Positions 42,770 to 51,045 of a stretch of DNA of 53,916 nt are shown in pieces (positions within the stretch are counted from its first letter, which is position 1; every line of letters starts with the position of its first letter). The notes beneath the pieces are model-generated. The model saw only the letters and a list, made by a program, of their open reading frames with translations, made no database searches and had not been told where the DNA came from. Source of the stretch: Fidelibacterota bacterium (GTDB lineage: Bacteria > Fidelibacterota > SORT01); NCBI GenBank assembly GCA_022571215.1, contig JACZYG010000016.1, positions 1-53,916 of the forward strand, written 5' to 3'. The position numbers and the translations under genes were made by a program.

Positions 42770-43553
42770 ACTCACAGCCCTTTCTCAAAACAGTGATATG
42801 GCCGATGGCACTCTTCTGGTCCCTTATATGGTTGCGGGATATCCCACGCTTGAAAGGTCGCTTGAGGCGTTTGAACTCTTCGCAGAGGAGGGAGCTGATC
42901 TGATTGAAATAGGCATCCCGTTTTCCGATCCGTTAGCGGACGGCGTGGTCATTCAAGAAGCATCGAATCGATCTCTGAATAACGGCACCGACCTTGACGA
43001 TATATTTAGCTTGGTCAAGTCGCTTAGAAAAGTTCATGAAGTTCCGCTCGTATTGATGGGATACACCAATCCTGTCTATAAAAGGGGAATATCAAAGTTT
43101 TTTTCAGAATGCGCCGAAGCAGGAGTTGACGGCGTAATCATACCCGATCTCGCTCCGCAGGAATCGGAAGAATATCTGAAATCCGCGAGGGAAAACAACA
43201 TAAGTGTCATTTTCCTCGTTGCGCCGAATACAACAGACGAAAGGATCAAGCTGATCGCTGAACTCTCCACCGAATTCATTTACTGTGTCTCGGTTTTCGG
43301 CGTCACCGGGCAACAAATTAATCTGCCGGAGGACTTAAAGGAATATTTGGAGAGAGTGAAACGGCTGTCCCGTAGAAAAATATTAGTGGGATTCGGAATT
43401 AATTCAAAAGAGTCGGCTCTTAAACTTGCGCCGTATTCCGACGGCATAGTCATCGGCAGCGCCTTCGTAAAGTTATTAAGCAGTGATGATGACAACTCCA
43501 TAAACGAGTTAAGGTCATTTTTTAGGGATATTAGACAATCACTCCGTAAGTGA
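42759..43553 (+). CDS. trpA: tryptophan synthase alpha chain
   Basis: A 264-residue TIM barrel cleaving indole-3-glycerol phosphate; indole is channelled to TrpB. I take ATG 42759 (MENRLTALS), inside the end of trpB. The catalytic Glu and Asp lie in [19 protein letters not shown] (near residues 49-62); [11 protein letters not shown] and VSVFGVTGQ are the other family blocks, and [25 protein letters not shown] binds the phosphate. A 5-base gap separates it from the chorismate mutase gene, so the transcription unit continues. Confidence 0.96.
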   Translation: MENRLTALSQNSDMADGTLLVPYMVAGYPTLERSLEAFELFAEEGADLIEIGIPFSDPLADGVVIQEASNRSLNNGTDLDDIFSLVKSLRKVHEVPLVLMGYTNPVYKRGISKFFSECAEAGVDGVIIPDLAPQESEEYLKSARENNISVIFLVAPNTTDERIKLIAELSTEFIYCVSVFGVTGQQINLPEDLKEYLERVKRLSRRKILVGFGINSKESALKLAPYSDGIVIGSAFVKLLSSDDDNSINELRSFFRDIRQSLRK

Positions 43554-43558
43554 GATAA

Positions 43559-43873
43559 ATGATGGAACGGATTAAAGAAATAAGGAATGCGATCGATTCA
43601 ATTGACGCCGATCTCTTAAAACTCCTCAACGATAGAGCTCAATTGGCGATTGAATTAGGAAAACTCAAAAATGATCTTGGGTTAGCGATATACGACCCTG
43701 TGAGGGAAAGGGAAATCATTGACATGATGCTCGATGAGAATGAGGGACCGTTAGATGATAAAGCGGTTGTAGGTCTCTTTCAACGGATAATTGATGAATC
43801 ACGAAGAGTAGAGAAATTCTCAGTATCAGCCCCAAAAAAGACCACAGAAAATAAAAAAAGAGAATTTAAATGA
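43559..43873 (+). CDS. chorismate mutase (AroQ class)
   Basis: A 104-residue all-helical chorismate mutase of the AroQ class, a monofunctional form. The catalytic pattern is visible: Arg in IRNAIDSIDADLLKLLNDRAQ, the Lys in ELGKLKN, Arg-Glu in YDPVREREI and Gln near LFQRIIDESRRVE. It converts chorismate to prephenate at the Tyr/Phe branch. It is not fused to prephenate dehydratase or DAHP synthase, but overlaps the DAHP synthase gene by 4 bp; such pairs can form regulatory complexes. The last 15 residues are lysine-rich and probably flexible. Confidence 0.93.
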   Translation: MMERIKEIRNAIDSIDADLLKLLNDRAQLAIELGKLKNDLGLAIYDPVREREIIDMMLDENEGPLDDKAVVGLFQRIIDESRRVEKFSVSAPKKTTENKKREFK

Positions 43874-44886
43874 TTATAGTAATGGAATTAGGTACAAAAG
43901 AGAGTGATATTCAGGCGGTTATATCCAAAATAACCGGAATGGGTCTCGATATTCACCGTTCTGACGGAGTTGCTCAGGTTGTTATAGGAGCGATCGGGCT
44001 GACAGGCGAAGTAGAACTCAATGATTTCAAAATGATGCAAGGGGTCAGTAACGTAGTTCGTATATCTGAACCTTATAAACGGGCAAGCAGGGCGATGCAT
44101 CCGGAAAAAACCATCTTCAGCGTCCGTGGAATAGAGATAGGCGGTGAAAAGGTAGTTGTTATGGCGGGACCGTGTTCGGTTGAATCGAAAGAACACATTA
44201 TGAGAATGGCTGAAATAGTCAGTAAGGCGGGAGCGAAATTCCTTAGAGGCGGCGCATACAAACCGAGAACATCGCCTTACTCCTTTCAGGGACTTGGAGA
44301 AGAGGGTCTGATATACATGCGTGAAGCGGCTGACATGTATGATATGGCTGTAGTGACCGAGATTATGGATCCGAATCTGATTCCTTTGATGTCTGATTAC
44401 ACGGACATATTTCAAGTAGGTACCCGTAATATGCAGAACTATCAGCTGCTTAAGGAACTGGGTAAATCAAGAGTGCCTGTTCTTCTTAAAAGAGGACTAT
44501 CGGCGACCATAGAGGAATGGCTCATGTCAGCTGAATATATTATGGCGGGAGGAAATAAAAATGTTATTCTGTGCGAACGAGGTATTCGTACATTCGAAGG
44601 GTATACTCGAAATACATTTGATGTCTCCGCTATACCTGTTGTGCAAGGTTTAAGCCATCTTCCCATCATTGCGGATCCGAGTCACGCAACGGGGATAAGA
44701 GATAAGGTCAGCCCGGTCGCAAGAGCCTCCGTCGCCGCCGGCGCCGACGGTATGATAATAGAGGTACATGATAACCCGGAAAAAGCGCTTTCAGACGGGG
44801 CGCAATCGCTCTATCCGGAGCAATTTACGACTCTTATGAATGAAGTAAGGATAATTGCCTCTGCTGTCGGCAGAACGATAGACTGA
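43870..44886 (+). CDS. aroF: 3-deoxy-7-phosphoheptulonate synthase (type I-beta)
   Basis: This 338-residue enzyme makes DAHP from PEP and erythrose-4-phosphate, the first shikimate step. Residues 1-70 form a ferredoxin-like regulatory domain of the Thermotoga type ([20 protein letters not shown]). The barrel follows with [48 protein letters not shown] and [11 protein letters not shown]. In Thermotoga the N-terminal domain mediates Tyr/Phe feedback inhibition, so allosteric control is expected here beside the attenuator. Stop and tyrA start share one base (TGATG). Confidence 0.96.
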   Translation: MIIVMELGTKESDIQAVISKITGMGLDIHRSDGVAQVVIGAIGLTGEVELNDFKMMQGVSNVVRISEPYKRASRAMHPEKTIFSVRGIEIGGEKVVVMAGPCSVESKEHIMRMAEIVSKAGAKFLRGGAYKPRTSPYSFQGLGEEGLIYMREAADMYDMAVVTEIMDPNLIPLMSDYTDIFQVGTRNMQNYQLLKELGKSRVPVLLKRGLSATIEEWLMSAEYIMAGGNKNVILCERGIRTFEGYTRNTFDVSAIPVVQGLSHLPIIADPSHATGIRDKVSPVARASVAAGADGMIIEVHDNPEKALSDGAQSLYPEQFTTLMNEVRIIASAVGRTID

Positions 44887-45731
44887 TGTACAAAAATATT
44901 TCCATTATAGGAACTGGTCTGATTGGAGGTTCTTTAGCGTTATTGCTCAAAAAGGTTCTTCCTGATATCAGACTGATTGCAGTTGACCTGCCTCCTGTTA
45001 TCCAAAATTTGCCCGAAAATTCTCCATTTGACGACCTATTTGAAACCAATGATATTTCAGAAGCTGTAAAGGATTCAGACCTTATATTTCTTGGTCTTCC
45101 AATATCGGGTATAATCAACATCCTCCCCCGGGTGATGTCCGATTCCAAAGATGGCGCGGTGATATGTGATTTAGGGAGCGCAAACGCAGCTATATTAAAA
45201 GAAGCGGAGAAAAATTTAATTCCCGGAAAATATTTTATCGGCGGTCATCCGATAGGCGGCTCTGAAGGAAAAGGTTTTAGTGACGCTTCAGCCGATTATC
45301 TTGACGGGGTTAAATTTTTACTATCTCCAGCTTCAAACGTTCCTGAGGATGTCATAACAAAGCACTCCGATTTTTTGACAAAATTGAATTTCGAAGTTAG
45401 TGTTATAGAATCGGTGATTCATGATCGTATCGTTGCTTATACCAGCCATCTCCCTCAATTTATCTCCACTGCCCTCGCTCTTGCCATAGGACAGATAGAT
45501 AATACGAAAGAGACTATGGGTCGAGGGATGTACACAATGACGCGCCTTGCGTCAAGCCCTCCTGAGATGTGGAACGATATTATCCGTTTTAATAATAAAG
45601 AAATAAGAGAGGCGATCTCAGTATTTACCTCTGTTCTATCAGATATTGAAAAAGATATATTAGATGGCTCGATCAGCGAAAAATTCAACAGCGCGGCTAA
45701 ATTGAAGAAAAAAATCAGAGGTGAAAGTTAG
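44886..45731 (+). CDS. tyrA: prephenate/arogenate dehydrogenase
   Basis: A 281-residue NAD(P)-dependent dehydrogenase with Rossmann motif SIIGTGLIGGSLALLLKK at the N-terminus, followed by DLIFLGLPISG and the catalytic-site GGHPIGGSEGKGF (His). The helical dimerisation domain holds SHLPQFISTALA. It oxidatively decarboxylates prephenate to 4-hydroxyphenylpyruvate (or arogenate to Tyr). No ACT domain is attached. The size is that of monofunctional TyrA. Start and stop overlap both neighbours by one base. Confidence 0.94.
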   Translation: MYKNISIIGTGLIGGSLALLLKKVLPDIRLIAVDLPPVIQNLPENSPFDDLFETNDISEAVKDSDLIFLGLPISGIINILPRVMSDSKDGAVICDLGSANAAILKEAEKNLIPGKYFIGGHPIGGSEGKGFSDASADYLDGVKFLLSPASNVPEDVITKHSDFLTKLNFEVSVIESVIHDRIVAYTSHLPQFISTALALAIGQIDNTKETMGRGMYTMTRLASSPPEMWNDIIRFNNKEIREAISVFTSVLSDIEKDILDGSISEKFNSAAKLKKKIRGES

Positions 45732-47017
45732 TGGATCGATTCGTCCATCCGGTCAATAAATTTTCCGGAGAGATTTCCATGCCGGGAGATAAATCGATAT
45801 GGCACCGCGCATTGATCATCAGCGCCATCGCAAACGGAGAGACGGAGATAACCGGTAATCCTGCCGGTCTTGATGTTGAATCAACGAAGCGGTGCTTACT
45901 CGATTTAGGAGTGTCCATCTCTTCTTCGGACGGAAAAACCATGGTGAACGGAAACGGATTCAATGGAATGAGAAAACCTGAGAATGCGCTCGATGTCGGA
46001 AACTCAGGTTCGACTATCCGGTTGTTGTCGGGAGTTCTGTCAGCCCAAAAATTTGAAACTCTGATAGACGGTGACTCATCCATACGGAAACGCCCAATGA
46101 ATCGGATCGTCACACCTCTTTCCCAGATGGGCGCTCATATATCTTCCGCTCCTTCGGGAGGCTGCCCGCTGGGAATCAAAGGGAATCCTGATTTGAACTC
46201 TATTACGTATGATATGCCTGTAGCGAGCGCGCAAGTCAAATCGGCAATTCTTCTCGCGGGTGTCACTGCCGGAGTTAGCGTAACACTGTCGGAGCCGCAT
46301 TCTTCCCGCGACCATACCGAAATTATGCTCAGACGATGCGGGGCGATCGTTGAAAAAGACAACAACAAAATCAGATTAGACCCTTGCCCGGAATTGACCG
46401 CGACCAATTTCAATATTCCCGGTGATTTCTCCTCCGCGGCGTATTTTATAGCGGCGGCGATTTTAATTGAGGGCAGCGATTTATTAATAAAAGATGTGGG
46501 ACTTAATCCTACCCGGATAGGATTCCTGAATGTCGTTAAGGAAATGGGGGCTGCCGTTGAAATCCATAATTCGAGAGAGGAATCCGGTGAGATCAGAGGC
46601 GACATTTCTGTAAAACATTCTAAACTAAATGCCGTGTCCATAACGGCAGAGACCGTTCCATCCATTATTGATGAACTTCCGCTCATATCCGTCTTAGGAG
46701 CGAAAGCGGAAGGCATAACTACCGTTTCCGGCGCGGGAGAACTGCGGGTTAAGGAATCCGACCGGATTTCGCTGCTCATAAAAGGTCTTCGCTCAATAGG
46801 CATAGAAGCTGAGGAATTTGAAGACGGCTTCTCCGTTCGGGGAAATCAATCAATTATTGGCGGGGAGACAGATACAGGTGGAGATCACAGAATGGTCATG
46901 ACCTTCGCTATTGCAGCTCTCGCGTCAAAAAACGGCATAACTGTTCGAGACGCCGAATCTTCTTCCGTGTCATATCCATCGTTTTTCAACGAATTAGACG
47001 AACTCGGTTCAAATTGA
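45731..47017 (+). CDS. aroA: 3-phosphoshikimate 1-carboxyvinyltransferase (EPSP synthase)
   Basis: A 428-residue enzyme starting at GTG, sharing its first base with the tyrA stop. It condenses shikimate-3-phosphate and PEP. Key blocks are GNSGSTIRLLSG, DGDSSIRKRPMNR, PVASAQVKSAILLAG, the ELRVKESDRI motif and GDHRMVMTFAIAALAS. The N-terminal substrate loop is PGDKSIWHRALII: Lys21, Ser22 and Arg26 are kept, but the second Ser of the usual KSxSxR is Trp24 (TGG at 45800-45802). The GNSG loop lacks the Gly-to-Ala change known in glyphosate-insensitive enzymes, so sensitivity cannot be judged. Confidence 0.96.
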   Translation: MDRFVHPVNKFSGEISMPGDKSIWHRALIISAIANGETEITGNPAGLDVESTKRCLLDLGVSISSSDGKTMVNGNGFNGMRKPENALDVGNSGSTIRLLSGVLSAQKFETLIDGDSSIRKRPMNRIVTPLSQMGAHISSAPSGGCPLGIKGNPDLNSITYDMPVASAQVKSAILLAGVTAGVSVTLSEPHSSRDHTEIMLRRCGAIVEKDNNKIRLDPCPELTATNFNIPGDFSSAAYFIAAAILIEGSDLLIKDVGLNPTRIGFLNVVKEMGAAVEIHNSREESGEIRGDISVKHSKLNAVSITAETVPSIIDELPLISVLGAKAEGITTVSGAGELRVKESDRISLLIKGLRSIGIEAEEFEDGFSVRGNQSIIGGETDTGGDHRMVMTFAIAALASKNGITVRDAESSSVSYPSFFNELDELGSN

Positions 47018-47024
47018 ACAGATA

Positions 47025-47843
47025 ATGAAATTCGGTATACTGAAATATTCAGATCGGAAATCGCTTTCCCCCGTGTTGCATACATATTTCATGGAACGGT
47101 TAGGCATCGACGGTGAATTCAAGACCTTCTCCGTTCCTCCTGATGAATTGGAAACATTTATTCTGAAAAGTCGCGACGATTCCCTTGACGGCTTTAATGT
47201 GACCACGCCGCACAAGGAGAAGATTATCCAATATCTGGACGAATTGACGCCTGAAGCAGAAGCGGTAGGCGCGGTAAACACGGTCGCTGTCCGTAAGGAT
47301 AAACTGATCGGTCACAACACCGACATAATCGGTTTCCGAAAAGCTTTGAACGAATTAGGCGAAATTGTCGAGAGGAAAGAAGTTCTCCTGTTCGGCGCGG
47401 GAGGCGCAGCCAGAGCCGTTGTATATTCACTCAGCGCAATGGACGTTTCTGTCATATATGTAGTGAATCGGACAATGAAGCACGCTGAATCGCTCGAAGA
47501 AGTTATTCAGGACGGCAAGAGAACCAAACTAATTGTGATCAAAGATTTAGATTCGCTATCGGAGGAAATCAAGTTGGCTATAAACTCTCTTAGCCATGGA
47601 GTCTTTCGACCTGAACTACTGACTAACCTTCCCGATTTGAAACTCCTTTACGATTTGAATTATGGCGCAAACGCTCTCGACCCATCAATTTTAAACGGTT
47701 CATACCGGTATTCAGAGGGAATGAGCATGTTGGTACATCAGGGCTTTGAATCACTGAAATTTTGGATGCAAAAAGATTTGCCCGATGACGGGTTAACTGA
47801 TTCCGCAATTAGAAAATTACACGGAGTAATTGAAAGTGAGTAA
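47025..47843 (+). CDS. aroE: shikimate dehydrogenase
   Basis: A 272-residue NADP-dependent reductase of 3-dehydroshikimate. Substrate-binding segments are SLSPVLHTYF, GFNVTTPHKE (catalytic Lys) and GAVNTVAVRKDKLIGHNTD (catalytic Asp), with the dinucleotide fold LLFGAGGAARAVVYSL and the VNRT phosphate loop. The N-terminal ILKYSDRKSL is more charged than the common GxPIxHS start, but alignment holds. It starts 7 bases after aroA and overlaps aroC by 8 bp. Confidence 0.94.
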   Translation: MKFGILKYSDRKSLSPVLHTYFMERLGIDGEFKTFSVPPDELETFILKSRDDSLDGFNVTTPHKEKIIQYLDELTPEAEAVGAVNTVAVRKDKLIGHNTDIIGFRKALNELGEIVERKEVLLFGAGGAARAVVYSLSAMDVSVIYVVNRTMKHAESLEEVIQDGKRTKLIVIKDLDSLSEEIKLAINSLSHGVFRPELLTNLPDLKLLYDLNYGANALDPSILNGSYRYSEGMSMLVHQGFESLKFWMQKDLPDDGLTDSAIRKLHGVIESE

Positions 47844-48978
47844 TATCAGATTTCTTACAGCCGGTGAATCCCACGGCAAAAGATTGGTGGGGATTATCGA
47901 GGGTATTCCCGCCGGATTGAAAATATTGGTGAAGGATATTAACAAAGATCTCGCCCGCCGGCAGCTCGGATACGGCAGAGGCGGAAGAATGAAAATAGAA
48001 AAAGACCGCGCCGAAATTATATCAGGCGTGCGAAACGGGCTTTCGATGGGCAGTCCTATATCGCTTACGATTGAAAATAAGGATTGGGAGAATTGGAAAG
48101 AGATAATGGCTTCCGAAGTGATGCCTTCCGTTCCCGAAGCTGTCACCATACCCAGACCGGGACACGCGGACCTTGCCGGGCATTATAAATACGGACACGA
48201 CGACCTGAGAAATGTCATTGAACGTTCCAGCGCGAGAGAAACCGCCATGCGCGTCGCTCTCGGCGCGATAGCCAAACTGCTGCTGAAAGAATGCGGAATA
48301 TCTATCGGGAGCCATGTCCTCAGTATAAATCAGGCGTTCCTCTCCTCCCGCGATGAGGAGCTTTCGGCAATCACCATCAATAAACTCGCTGACAGCTCCC
48401 GCGTTCGTTGCATCGAAAAGGAATCTTCGGAACGAATGGTCAACGCAATCAAAGAAGCTGTAACTAAAAAAGACACGGTAGGAGGAGTATTCGAAGTCAT
48501 AGCCGACGGCCTGATGCCCGGATTGGGCAGTTATGTTCATTGGGACAGGAAACTCGACGGAAAACTCGCTCAATCAGTGATGAGCATACCGGCTATTAAA
48601 GGTGTTGAAATCGGACCGGCATTCGATAATGCCGCGCTCTTCGGCTCGCAGGTTCATGATGAAATACTACCGGAAAACGGAACGTATATCCGAACCTCCA
48701 ACAGAGCCGGCGGACTCGAAGGCGGAGTCACGAACGGAAAACCGATTGTCGTTAGAGCGGCAATGAAACCTATCTCTACGTTAAGGCAACCGCTGAAATC
48801 CGTTGATCTTGCGACCGGTAAAGAAGTCGATTCACGATACGAACGTTCAGACGTGTGCGCAGTCCCCGCTGCCGCGGTAATCGGCGAATCGATGGTCGCT
48901 CTAACTCTCGCCGATGCTTTATTAGAAAAATTCGGCGGCGATTCAATGAAGGAATTGCTCTCCCGTGTCAAGAGCTGA
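47836..48978 (+). CDS. aroC: chorismate synthase
   Basis: Start taken at GTG 47836 (MSNIRFLTAGESHGKRL) with GGAG upstream; a TTG two codons earlier is possible. The 380-residue FMN-dependent enzyme eliminates phosphate from EPSP to give chorismate. Blocks: RRQLGYGRGGRMKIEKD, RPGHADLAGHYKYGHDDLRNVIERSSARETA and, near the end, RSDVCAVPAAAVIGESM. Last common-pathway step; product feeds TrpE and the chorismate mutase of the same operon. Overlaps the next gene by 14 bp. Confidence 0.96.
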   Translation: MSNIRFLTAGESHGKRLVGIIEGIPAGLKILVKDINKDLARRQLGYGRGGRMKIEKDRAEIISGVRNGLSMGSPISLTIENKDWENWKEIMASEVMPSVPEAVTIPRPGHADLAGHYKYGHDDLRNVIERSSARETAMRVALGAIAKLLLKECGISIGSHVLSINQAFLSSRDEELSAITINKLADSSRVRCIEKESSERMVNAIKEAVTKKDTVGGVFEVIADGLMPGLGSYVHWDRKLDGKLAQSVMSIPAIKGVEIGPAFDNAALFGSQVHDEILPENGTYIRTSNRAGGLEGGVTNGKPIVVRAAMKPISTLRQPLKSVDLATGKEVDSRYERSDVCAVPAAAVIGESMVALTLADALLEKFGGDSMKELLSRVKS

Positions 48979-50584
48979 CAACATATTCTTAGTAGGTTTC
49001 ATGGGAGTGGGCAAAAGCGCGGCAGGTAAATTACTCGCCGAAAAACTTGAACATGATTTTTTTGAGACCGATTCTCTTGTGGAAAAAACCGCCGATAAAG
49101 ACATCAATCAGATTTTTAAAGATTCAGGTGAATCTGTTTTTAGGGCGGTTGAAACTACCGTTCTTAAAAAAGTGAGTATAGAGCGTAACGCCGTAATATC
49201 TTGCGGCGGCGGAATAATATTGCGTGAGGAGAACAGAAAGATAATGTCCGAATCCGGAACCACTGTTTTTCTGAACGCCTCACCCGAGACACTTCTGTCC
49301 CGTCTGATCGAATCCAAAAACAGTAGACCTTTATTAGATGGACTTTCTGACCCGGAAAAACTCGACAGGATAAACGGGATGCTCGCGGAGCGGATTCCGC
49401 TCTACCGGAGAAGTGATCTTATGATAAACACAGATGATAAACCGACTGAAACCGTTGTGGAGGAAATTATCGAGAGGCTGACCGACTTTCCGGCACAGGT
49501 GAAAGTTAAACTCGGGGAGCGGTCATACCCGATTCATATCGGAAGAGGCATCTCCTCAAAAATCGGTACTGTTGTTTCCAACCTGAATTTCGGTAAGAAG
49601 ATAGGCATTGTTACCGACGAAAACGTATCCAAACTGCATCTCGACACTATAGCCGATAACCTTTCCAGCGCGGGATTCGAGGTTTTGAATGTGAAGATTC
49701 CGGCGGGTGAATCCTCTAAATCTCTTGTTGTCATATCAACTCTTTATGATAAATTTTTAGAAGGACATTTTGAAAGGAATTCCACCATTATAGCGCTTGG
49801 AGGCGGAGTTGTGGGGGATGTTACCGGATTTGTCGCGGCTACGCTCCTAAGAGGAATAAACTTTGTGCAGGTTCCCACTACACTGTTGGCGCAGGTAGAT
49901 TCGAGTGTCGGCGGTAAGGTGGGGATCAATCACCGATTGGGTAAAAACTTGATCGGTTCCTTTTATCAGCCGAACGCGGTCATCATCGACACCGAATTTC
50001 TTTCTACCCTTCCCCGAAAAGAGCTGATGTGCGGCATGGCGGAGGTGATTAAATACGGATTGATTCTCGATAGCGGCTTCGCAAAACACATTTCAACCAA
50101 CTTTTCAAAGATCATTGTACTGAATGACCCTGATTTGACCCTGAATCTTATTAAACGGTGTGTCGAACTGAAGGCTGAAGTGGTAGCAAAGGATGAGCAG
50201 GAAAATGGATTACGGCGAATTCTTAACTTCGGTCACACTTTCGGGCATTCCGTAGAGGCTATCCTGCCACGAGGAAGCATTACGCACGGAGAAGCCGTTG
50301 CGTTCGGAATGAGAGCCGCCATCCGGCTTTCGGAATTGCTTGAACTCCTTTCAAAAGACCAATCGGAAGAAGCATTGAAATTGGTGGAAAATATACCTAT
50401 TGACAGGTCAATTAAGGAACTGACCGTCAGCGACATGATGGACGCCATGAATTCCGACAAAAAAGTCAAGGACGGCGAGATTCATTTTGTACTTCTTGAT
50501 AAGATCGGAAACGCCGTTATCAGATCCGGAATAGAAAACAGACTTATCAAAGAATCAATAATATTTTCGCAGGAATCAATATGA
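48965..50584 (+). CDS. aroKB: fused shikimate kinase / 3-dehydroquinate synthase
   Basis: One 539-residue chain carrying two steps. Residues 1-170 are shikimate kinase: P-loop GFMGVGKSAAGK, FFETDSLVE (the FxDxD position reads ETD), GESVFRAVE, SCGGGIILRE and the lid arginine in NSRPLLDG. Residues about 178-530 are 3-dehydroquinate synthase: VTDENVSKLHLD, ALGGGVVGDVTGFVAAT, TTLLAQVDSSVGGKVGINH, and metal ligands in GMAEVIKYG and GHTFGHSVEA. AroK-AroB fusions are known elsewhere (Thermotoga). These are non-consecutive steps (5 and 2). GTG start inside the end of aroC; overlaps aroQ by 4 bp. Confidence 0.95.
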   Translation: MSRADNIFLVGFMGVGKSAAGKLLAEKLEHDFFETDSLVEKTADKDINQIFKDSGESVFRAVETTVLKKVSIERNAVISCGGGIILREENRKIMSESGTTVFLNASPETLLSRLIESKNSRPLLDGLSDPEKLDRINGMLAERIPLYRRSDLMINTDDKPTETVVEEIIERLTDFPAQVKVKLGERSYPIHIGRGISSKIGTVVSNLNFGKKIGIVTDENVSKLHLDTIADNLSSAGFEVLNVKIPAGESSKSLVVISTLYDKFLEGHFERNSTIIALGGGVVGDVTGFVAATLLRGINFVQVPTTLLAQVDSSVGGKVGINHRLGKNLIGSFYQPNAVIIDTEFLSTLPRKELMCGMAEVIKYGLILDSGFAKHISTNFSKIIVLNDPDLTLNLIKRCVELKAEVVAKDEQENGLRRILNFGHTFGHSVEAILPRGSITHGEAVAFGMRAAIRLSELLELLSKDQSEEALKLVENIPIDRSIKELTVSDMMDAMNSDKKVKDGEIHFVLLDKIGNAVIRSGIENRLIKESIIFSQESI

Positions 50585-51009
50585 AAAGGATTGTTATTAT
50601 CAACGGCCCGAATCTTAATCTACTTGGCGAGCGTGAACCCGAAATTTACGGTTCACAAACATTAGAAGAACTAAACCGTGAGATCGAAGAATACGCTGAA
50701 GGCAAGGATCTGAAATTGGAATTTTACCAGTCTAATCATGAAGGTGAGATCATTGATCTGCTTCATAGGTTTAGAAAAGATTGTGACGCGTTTATACTTA
50801 ATCCGGGGGCTTATACGCATTATTCATACGCCATACGCGATGCGGTGGCGGCTGTCTCCCCTCCCGTGGTGGAAGTTCATCTCAGCGACATCCGATCAAG
50901 AGAAGAGTTCAGGAAAATCTCGGTTATAGAACCGGTCGCCGCAAAACAATTCTCGGGCGAAGGTACGGGCAGTTATCTGAAAGCTATCGATTTCATTCTA
51001 TCTTTATAG
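50581..51009 (+). CDS. aroQ: 3-dehydroquinate dehydratase, type II
   Basis: A 142-residue type II dehydroquinase, normal length. Conserved: IINGPNLNLLGEREPEIYG (lid residues, catalytic Tyr and Arg), YQSNHEGEIIDLLH, NPGAYTHYSYAIRDA and VEVHLSDIRSREEFRK with the catalytic His. The Ala-Ile-Arg-Asp segment replaces the common VALRDA but keeps Arg. Last gene of the superoperon; completes the pathway from DAHP to shikimate together with aroB and aroE. Confidence 0.96.
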   Translation: MKRIVIINGPNLNLLGEREPEIYGSQTLEELNREIEEYAEGKDLKLEFYQSNHEGEIIDLLHRFRKDCDAFILNPGAYTHYSYAIRDAVAAVSPPVVEVHLSDIRSREEFRKISVIEPVAAKQFSGEGTGSYLKAIDFILSL

Positions 51010-51036
51010 AATCAGAGTATAAATATTCATCTGATT
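51010..51036 (+). terminator. weak possible terminator after aroQ
   Basis: AATCAGA/TCTGATT (51010-51016, 51030-51036), a 7-bp inverted repeat with 13-base loop, just after the aroQ stop. No T run follows, so it may only mark the end weakly. Confidence 0.25.
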
Positions 51037-51045
51037 GTTGACGCG

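Noticed and set aside
46135-46803. 222-codon minus-strand frame opposite aroA
   Set aside because: Shadow of a conserved gene; no motif or ribosome-binding site.
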